NCBI GenBank assembly: GCA_019309665.1
Contig: JAFDFV010000130.1
Coordinates: forward strand, 1-8,837
Direction of reading: 5' to 3'
Source of the DNA: Deltaproteobacteria bacterium
GTDB lineage: Bacteria > Desulfobacterota > Desulfobacteria > Desulfobacterales > ETH-SRB1
DNA length: 8,837 nucleotides
Positions 4,579 to 8,837 of the stretch are shown here, in pieces. Position numbers and translations under genes: made by a program. The notes under the pieces were generated by a model. That model saw only the letters and a list, made by a program, of their open reading frames with translations, was not told the DNA's origin and did not search any database. The first letter of the stretch is position 1, and every line of letters begins with the position of its first letter.

Positions 4579-6201
4579 ATGCACAGATTCCCACATCTTT
4601 TTGAGCCGTATAAAATTAATTCAGTTGGTCTTAAAAACAGAATTACCATGGCACCTCTTTTTACTGCTTCCGCCCACAAAGACGGAACTGTCAGCTCGTT
4701 GACATTGGAGCATTACAAAGAAATCGCAGAGGGCGGGGTGAGCATGATTGTGGTTGCAAATGCCATTGTTGATGAAAGCGGGTCTGTATCAAAATATTCT
4801 ATCAGGGTTGATGATGACAGATTTCTGCCTGGTCTTTCCGGGCTTGCTGACACTATTAAAAAAGAGGGTGTAGCGGCAGTACTCCAGATTAATCATGGAG
4901 GACATTTTGCACAGGGAAGAAAGACATTTTCTCCTTCTTCTGTTTCCCTGAGCGATTTAAATTTAGGAGGACTGTATAAAACAGCTCTTAAATCACTTGA
5001 TTTTCAGCAGCAGTTGGCTGTGTTGTCAGAAGCTATACAACAACACCCCAGAAGACCAAAAAAAATGACTGAAGATGATATTAAGTATATAGTCTCAGCC
5101 TATGCTCAGGCGGCTGTACGTGCAAAAAAAGCAGGTTTTGATATGGTAGAAATTCATGGCGCAACCGGATATCTGCCTGTTCAGTTTTTATCTCCGAGAA
5201 TAAACAACCGAAAAGATCAATACGGCGGTAATCTGGAAAACCGTATGCGGTTTCCTTTAGAGTTAGTACGGGCTGTAAAAGATGCTGCAGGGAATGATTT
5301 CCCTGTTGGATACAGGTTTCTTGCTGAGGAATGGATGGATGACGGCTTCCATTTAGATGAAGCAAAAAATTTTGCCCAAAGACTTTCCGCACTTCATATT
5401 GCTTATCTTTCCGTAACAGGCGGAACCTATGAATCCTTTTCCGCACCTGAAGTCAAAGAGAAATCACACGGACTAGGTTATATGGTTTATCTTGCCGGAA
5501 ATATAAAAGAGGCGGTTGATGTGCCTGTAATTACTACCGGTTGTATTACTGACCCACAGTTAGCCGAAGAGATTCTTCGTAAAAAAAAGGCGGATCTTAT
5601 CGGCCTTGCCCGCCCTTTGTTTGTAGATCCCAAGTGGCCAAAGAAGGCATATGAAGGTAAAGAGGAAGACATAGTTCCATGTAAAAACTGCGGGGTTTGT
5701 TTCCAGCTTGTGGTTTCTGATCGGCCTGCTCTCTGTGCTCAATGGGGCAAGGCAAAACTAATCGGGCGAAAAAACATGATAAAAGAAGTCCATAATCCTC
5801 GCAAGAAGATTTTGATTGCAATGGATGGATCGGAAAATGCCACCATGGCGGCTGCTTATGCAGCAGATATATTGGCGAACCGCACTGATGTTACTATTAC
5901 TCTTTTTCATATTAAAACCGATGAATCAATCAAAGACGAAAGTGGAATAAAGGAGATGATGGATATTGCGCGATCAATTTTGATAAAGGCGGGTATCCCT
6001 GAAAAGTCGATAAATATTGAGATCCGACAAAAAAAGGCCGGTATGGGTAACGACATATTGAATGAAATAGTAGAGGCCGGCTATGGTACTGTAGTAGTAG
6101 GTCGACGAGGTATTTCAAGAGCAAATCAGCTTTTGTTTGGAAGTGTATCAAACAAAATCGTTCAAAATACGAAAGATTGCACTGTGTGGGTAGTTGAATG
6201 A
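4579..6201 (+). CDS. Old yellow enzyme-type flavin oxidoreductase with Fe-S motif fused to a universal stress protein domain
   Basis: A 540-residue two-part protein. Residues 1-395 form an OYE/NADH:flavin oxidoreductase TIM barrel. LFEPYKINSVGLKNRITMAP (8-27) is the N-terminal signature, EIHGATGYLPVQFLSPRINN (191-210) and YGGNLENRMRF (215-225) are the core, and GLARPLFVDP (342-351) is the FMN-phosphate region. The substrate pair, usually H-x-x-H or H-x-x-N, is H193 and T196. C368, C371, C374 and C386 (C-x2-C-x2-C-x11-C) match the 4Fe-4S site of the dienoyl-CoA reductase/trimethylamine dehydrogenase class, with one residue less in the middle gap (C-x2-C-x3-C-x11-C in E. coli FadH). In that class an FAD/NAD(P)H domain follows. 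Here residues 408-540 are instead a UspA domain with KKILIAMDGSENA and the ATP motif G508-x2-G511-x9-G521-S522. It probably reduces an activated double bond or oxidises an amine, gated by ATP or a stress signal (inference). It overlaps the next gene by ATGA. Confidence 0.92.
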   Translation: MHRFPHLFEPYKINSVGLKNRITMAPLFTASAHKDGTVSSLTLEHYKEIAEGGVSMIVVANAIVDESGSVSKYSIRVDDDRFLPGLSGLADTIKKEGVAAVLQINHGGHFAQGRKTFSPSSVSLSDLNLGGLYKTALKSLDFQQQLAVLSEAIQQHPRRPKKMTEDDIKYIVSAYAQAAVRAKKAGFDMVEIHGATGYLPVQFLSPRINNRKDQYGGNLENRMRFPLELVRAVKDAAGNDFPVGYRFLAEEWMDDGFHLDEAKNFAQRLSALHIAYLSVTGGTYESFSAPEVKEKSHGLGYMVYLAGNIKEAVDVPVITTGCITDPQLAEEILRKKKADLIGLARPLFVDPKWPKKAYEGKEEDIVPCKNCGVCFQLVVSDRPALCAQWGKAKLIGRKNMIKEVHNPRKKILIAMDGSENATMAAAYAADILANRTDVTITLFHIKTDESIKDESGIKEMMDIARSILIKAGIPEKSINIEIRQKKAGMGNDILNEIVEAGYGTVVVGRRGISRANQLLFGSVSNKIVQNTKDCTVWVVE

Positions 6202-7490
6202 GTTCATCAGTTGCCATAGAAAAGATAGGAATAATAGGTGGCGGGATAGGTGGCCTGTTTTTAACCTCATATATTGTCCAAAACTGGCCTGACTATCCGG
6301 ATATATACATGTTTGACCCAAGATTTGATGAAAGGGGAGAAGTGCGCACCAGCCGTACGTCAGGGTTTGTTTATCAAGGTTGGGCCGGGTCATACGGTAT
6401 CCCGCTTGTTGATCCTTTAAGCGTTGTGCATAAAATTGATACAATAACATTTCATAAAGGCTCTAAAAGTGTCGAGACTTCCGACCCGCTTGGACGAAAG
6501 ATCTGTATAATAAACCGCAATCCTGTCCAGAGGAATGGACGGTTAATTCCAAGTATATATCAGCATATCCAGAGTTATATCTCCAAGTATGAAAGAATTT
6601 ATTTTCTTCCTTTCAGAGTGAATGATATTTATTTCCCCCAGGGCCAGGGCTCGAACGGAAATTTTACAATCCTGTGTGATGATTATGACGGGAAGAAGCA
6701 TCAGATAGACATTAACGGAGTTGTTTTTACTACACTGCCGTCTAAGATAAAGGAAATACTATCGAAAAAAATCGGATACAGGCCTCCAAAAACATGGCCG
6801 GGAGCTATTTTTGATGTTTCTCTTAAGAGAGGGAAACGGCTTCCCAAGTATCAGACGCTCCATAAATTTTTTGTCGGGGGAGGGCTGATCCATACAATAG
6901 ATTTGATACCAAGGCATGATACGCTTACGGTTATGGCTTTGGGAAAAGGCGCTACAATGCCGGCTTTATATCAGCATATCGATGAGGATCCTGATATACA
7001 GAGATATCTGCCTGAACATTGGAAAACCTGTATACTTGAAGGCAGTGCAGGCAGCCTTAATATACCTGTCACTTCAGCAAAAAATGCCGTATCAGATGGT
7101 ATTGCATGTCTTGGAGGGCATGTATTTGGAGCGCTGTTAATTAACGGCGGGATTTACACTAATCTTTGGGCGGCAGAACTTTTGGCTAAAGCAATTAAAA
7201 AAACAGGTTTCCAAAAGGATGGTCTTGAACGGATGTATTTTGCGAAGTTGAAAAAAATACTTTGTTTCCAGAATTTTATCGGAAAGTCACTTTATATGCT
7301 GACAGACAGTTTTATTCTTCCTTCTGCAAGCGTTTCTTTTTTTCTATTTCGTGAATTTACAAGGGAGAAAGAACTTGCTCCTGAAAAAAGGATATTGACC
7401 AGGTTTGCATGGGATCTCTTGATCGGAGAGGAGCCGTTTTCCAATTCTTTGGTCAGAGCGTTTAAAGGGTTATTACAGAAAATTCGTTGA
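6198..7490 (+). CDS. FAD-dependent oxidoreductase, geranylgeranyl reductase/FixC-like
   Basis: A 430-residue protein with an N-terminal FAD-binding Rossmann motif IGIIGGGIGGLFLTSYI (10-26; G14-x-G16-x2-G19) and the acidic residue ending strand 2 (D40 in YMFDPR). CIINRNPVQR (103-112) corresponds to the conserved V-x-R-x-x-F segment of the geranylgeranyl reductase/FixC group. Near residues 301-330, GIACLGGHVFGALLINGGIY then TNLWAAELLA is the second FAD contact and following helix; the usual GDA is GGH here, so a flavin-contacting Asp is missing. The C-terminal about 90 residues are aromatic and partly hydrophobic but do not look like a clear membrane span. The ATG overlaps the fusion gene's TGA, so the two are translated together and likely act together. 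It may supply or take electrons for the OYE barrel, which lacks its own FAD domain (inference). The substrate is unknown. Confidence 0.78.
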   Translation: MSSSVAIEKIGIIGGGIGGLFLTSYIVQNWPDYPDIYMFDPRFDERGEVRTSRTSGFVYQGWAGSYGIPLVDPLSVVHKIDTITFHKGSKSVETSDPLGRKICIINRNPVQRNGRLIPSIYQHIQSYISKYERIYFLPFRVNDIYFPQGQGSNGNFTILCDDYDGKKHQIDINGVVFTTLPSKIKEILSKKIGYRPPKTWPGAIFDVSLKRGKRLPKYQTLHKFFVGGGLIHTIDLIPRHDTLTVMALGKGATMPALYQHIDEDPDIQRYLPEHWKTCILEGSAGSLNIPVTSAKNAVSDGIACLGGHVFGALLINGGIYTNLWAAELLAKAIKKTGFQKDGLERMYFAKLKKILCFQNFIGKSLYMLTDSFILPSASVSFFLFREFTREKELAPEKRILTRFAWDLLIGEEPFSNSLVRAFKGLLQKIR

Positions 7491-7515
7491 TATGATAGCT
7501 CAATTTAGGTATTTC

Positions 7516-8097
7516 CTATTTTGGGGAATAGTCCCCTTTTTTTAAAGCAGTAATAAGTTCTTGTCTGGACCGCACAGGCTCGTTGAAAAGTGTGATAACT
7601 TTTCCCAGTTCTTCAAGGCTATGTGCATCGCTTCCACCAACCTCATGGATAGAGTAGATACTTCTCCATTTGTTCAGAAGTGCATTCTCGCTATCGCTGT
7701 TTCTCCCATTACGGCTTTCAACTATTCTGCACATTCCGTCAGCAATTAGGTATTCCTGGGTTGGACGGCTATGACGGAATGGATGCGCTGCTATAGCGAC
7801 ACCTCCAATTGAATCAATCCAGCGAAGAACTTCTGTTGCAGAAAGGCCCGGCAATACTTTATCAAATGGCCCGAATAAAAGAAAATCGCCATCTGGAGTG
7901 AAATATTCTACTCCAAAAAATATACAGAGCCCATTAGGCTGTATACCTTCCTGCAGAAGATTTTGAACCTCCATGGTATTGTGATCAGTGATGCATACAC
8001 CATCAAGCCCACATGCCTGCGAGTAATTAATTATTTCATCAAGAGTCAGTTTACTACATGGAGAAATAGTTGAATGAGTATGTATATCAATTTTCAT
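7516..8097 (-). CDS. PHP-domain metal-dependent phosphoesterase
   Basis: A 193-residue protein starting MKIDIHTHSTISPCSKLTLD. It has the PHP metal motifs in order: H6 and H8 (DIHTHS), D38-H39 (CITDHNTME), E64 (FGVEYF), H105 (AAHPFRHSR), E127 (VESRNGRN), and D157 with H159 (GGSDAHSLEELG). PHP enzymes bind two or three metal ions and hydrolyse phosphoesters; short stand-alone ones include histidinol phosphatase- and nuclease-like members, so the substrate stays open. An in-frame ATG 84 bases upstream would add MANGFFTNK... read through the start of a short tandem repeat. I prefer the inner ATG because the family begins with M-x-x-D-x-H-x-H, though neither start has a good ribosome site. Its last codons lie in the terminator of the convergent flavoprotein operon. 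It diverges from the phosphoglycerate mutase gene. Confidence 0.88.
   Translation of the reverse strand: MKIDIHTHSTISPCSKLTLDEIINYSQACGLDGVCITDHNTMEVQNLLQEGIQPNGLCIFFGVEYFTPDGDFLLFGPFDKVLPGLSATEVLRWIDSIGGVAIAAHPFRHSRPTQEYLIADGMCRIVESRNGRNSDSENALLNKWRSIYSIHEVGGSDAHSLEELGKVITLFNEPVRSRQELITALKKGDYSPK
7523..7543 (+). terminator. Rho-independent terminator of the flavoprotein operon
   Basis: GGGGA (7523-7527) and TCCCC (7532-7536) pair around an ATAG loop and are followed by seven T (7537-7543), 33 bases after the operon stop. It overlaps the last codons and stop of the convergent PHP gene. An A/T-rich left flank (TTTT) gives less support for termination on the other strand. Confidence 0.75.
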
Positions 8098-8169
8098 AAT
8101 TTTAATTAGTGCCTGTCCGAAAAGTATTTTTTTCAATACTGGCAATAGTTTCAGCTTATTTGTAAAAAA

Positions 8170-8238
8170 GCCATTAGCCATTAGCTCTTAGCTAAAGGCT
8201 AACTGCTAAAAAACAAAGCTAAAAGCTAACTGCTAAAA
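8170..8238. repeat. Heptanucleotide tandem repeat
   Basis: Nine 7-bp units of the form GCNNNNN are in register. Six run from 8170 to 8211 (GCCATTA, GCCATTA, GCTCTTA, GCTAAAG, GCTAACT, GCTAAAA). AACAAA interrupts, and three more run from 8218 to 8238 (GCTAAAA, GCTAACT, GCTAAAA). The last three repeat an earlier block, giving a 27-bp higher-order duplication. GCTAA/TTAGC words also let the tract fold on itself. The copy number could vary by slippage. Confidence 0.75.
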
Positions 8239-8309
8239 ATGTTTGTTTTGAGAATAGCATATAGCTGACTATAATTTCAGGTGTTTTGAGTTTTCGTCCA
8301 AATACTAAT

Positions 8310-8354
8310 TATGCTTCTTAAGCATATTGAAGTCAAACAGGATTTATCTATACA
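8310..8354 (+). promoter_or_regulatory. Palindrome and candidate promoter for phosphoglycerate mutase
   Basis: TATGCTT (8310-8316) and AAGCATA (8320-8326) form a 7-bp inverted repeat with a CTT centre. It abuts TTGAAG (8327-8332), which is followed after 16 bases by TATACA (8349-8354). The arrangement fits an operator just upstream of a -35 box. It lies about 160 bp before the mutase start, so the leader would be long. Confidence 0.35.
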
Positions 8355-8516
8355 AACCTTGTAGATTATCGTTAATATCAATGGACAATAAGTTCTTTTT
8401 AAACTATAATTATAAAAGTTATTTTGCCACTAAGACACAAAGTCTCAAAGCAAGGGCCGCATCAGGATCTCGGCACATTTCTTCGCAAAAAATCGCTCAA
8501 CTAAGGAGTTTCTTTT

Positions 8517-8837
8517 ATGCCTTCACATTGTATTTTGATACTCCTTGACGGTCTTGGTGATAGATCATTTTCATGCCTGGGATATAAGACCCCTCTTCAG
8601 GCAGCACATACACCACACTTGGATACCTTGGCAAGGATAGGCGCAAATGGCCTTTTTCATGCCGATAGACCGGGCATGGCTCTGCCCAGTGAAAATGCTC
8701 ATTTCTCTCTTTTTGGCTACGAGCTTGATGAGTTCCCAGGCCGGGGTGCTTTGGAGGCTTTGGGTGCAGGCGTTGAAATATCTGTTGATGATGTTGCTGT
8801 TTTGGCTCACCTGGCAAGCGTTAAAGTTAAAGACAAC
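8517..8837 (+). CDS. apgM: Cofactor-independent phosphoglycerate mutase, archaeal type, 5' part
   Basis: The first 107 codons of a gene that runs off the right edge with an open frame. It starts MPSHCILILLDGLGDRSFSC, then LGYKTPLQAAHTPHLDTLAR; later MALPSENAHFSLFGYELDEF and PGRGALEALGAG follow. LDGLGDR with TPLQxAxTPxLDxLAxxGxxG, then SxxAHxSLxGY and GRGxLEALGAG, is the pattern of the 2,3-bisphosphoglycerate-independent mutase of the ApgM family in the alkaline phosphatase superfamily. It interconverts 3- and 2-phosphoglycerate in the cytoplasm. D11 should bind metal and S58 should be the phosphorylated serine. The usual family text around it is GSDTAH; here it is SENAH. AAGGAG (8503-8508) eight bases before the ATG fixes the start. 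A full protein should be about 400 residues, so three quarters is missing. Confidence 0.9.
   Translation, partial: MPSHCILILLDGLGDRSFSCLGYKTPLQAAHTPHLDTLARIGANGLFHADRPGMALPSENAHFSLFGYELDEFPGRGALEALGAGVEISVDDVAVLAHLASVKVKDN

Larger units (their letters stand above)
8098..8516. other. 419-bp gene-free divergent region before phosphoglycerate mutase
   Basis: This is an AT-rich spacer between the divergent PHP and phosphoglycerate mutase genes. It contains the 7-bp tandem repeat (8170-8238), a palindrome next to a candidate promoter (8310-8354), a small AGAC/GTCT hairpin (8433-8445) and the ribosome site AAGGAG of the mutase gene (8503-8508). A 73-codon plus-strand frame at 8327-8548 has no ribosome site or family likeness and overlaps the mutase start, so it is not called. 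Confidence 0.6.

Noticed and set aside
5081..5446. 121-codon minus-strand frame inside the OYE-UspA gene
   Set aside because: It is antisense to a conserved TIM-barrel region, and its sequence shows no family pattern.
8515..8817. 100-codon minus-strand frame antisense to phosphoglycerate mutase
   Set aside because: The plus strand here encodes unmistakable ApgM motifs with a good ribosome site; the antisense frame is a shadow.
1..8837. CRISPR array, tRNA or rRNA genes
   Set aside because: No regularly spaced 25-40 bp repeats, no tRNA cloverleaf and no rRNA-like sequence were seen by eye; the only tandem repeat is the 7-bp tract at 8170-8238.

Overview
The window looks like part of an AT-rich bacterial chromosome. 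The mix of genes suggests a Desulfobacterota-like anaerobe: an Fe-S flavin oxidoreductase of the old-yellow-enzyme class, an archaeal-type phosphoglycerate mutase, a short PHP phosphoesterase and many toxin-antitoxin remnants. This placement is inference from gene content and base composition; no rRNA or other phylogenetic marker is present.

Left half (1-3150) is an accessory, partly decayed region. It opens with a broken helix-turn-helix fragment resembling the C-terminus of a REP-associated (IS200-like) transposase. A 5'-truncated PD-(D/E)XK nuclease-like gene follows, and its 3' end lies in a hairpin that resembles an integron attC site. Next come a Phd/YefM-type antitoxin with a frameshifted, internally deleted PIN toxin; a VOC (glyoxalase-fold) gene meeting an orphan YefM-type antitoxin tail to tail; a 130-bp imperfect inverted repeat; and an intact Phd-type antitoxin/VapC (PIN) pair. 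Two of the antitoxins carry paired TGTACA-like boxes with centres 12 bp apart, the geometry known for YefM operators. Short GTTCGGC/GCCGAAC words at several unit boundaries suggest a degenerate cassette array, but this is a hypothesis; no integrase gene is in view.

Right half (3495-8837) looks like intact metabolic genes. A metallo-beta-lactamase-fold hydrolase on the minus strand diverges from a two-gene operon on the plus strand. The first operon gene is an unusual fusion: an old-yellow-enzyme flavin TIM barrel with a four-cysteine Fe-S motif, joined to a complete ATP-binding-type universal stress protein (UspA) domain. It overlaps by ATGA with a gene for an FAD-binding oxidoreductase of the geranylgeranyl reductase/FixC-like kind. 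A rho-independent terminator ends the operon and lies inside the 3' end of a convergent PHP-domain gene. A 419-bp gene-free stretch holds a 7-bp tandem repeat and a likely promoter, then the 5' part of a cofactor-independent phosphoglycerate mutase gene runs off the window.

The most notable items are the OYE-UspA fusion coupled to a separate FAD protein, the attC-like hairpin with possible cassette boundaries, and the shared YefM-type operator on an orphan antitoxin and on a neighbouring antitoxin whose PIN toxin is dead.
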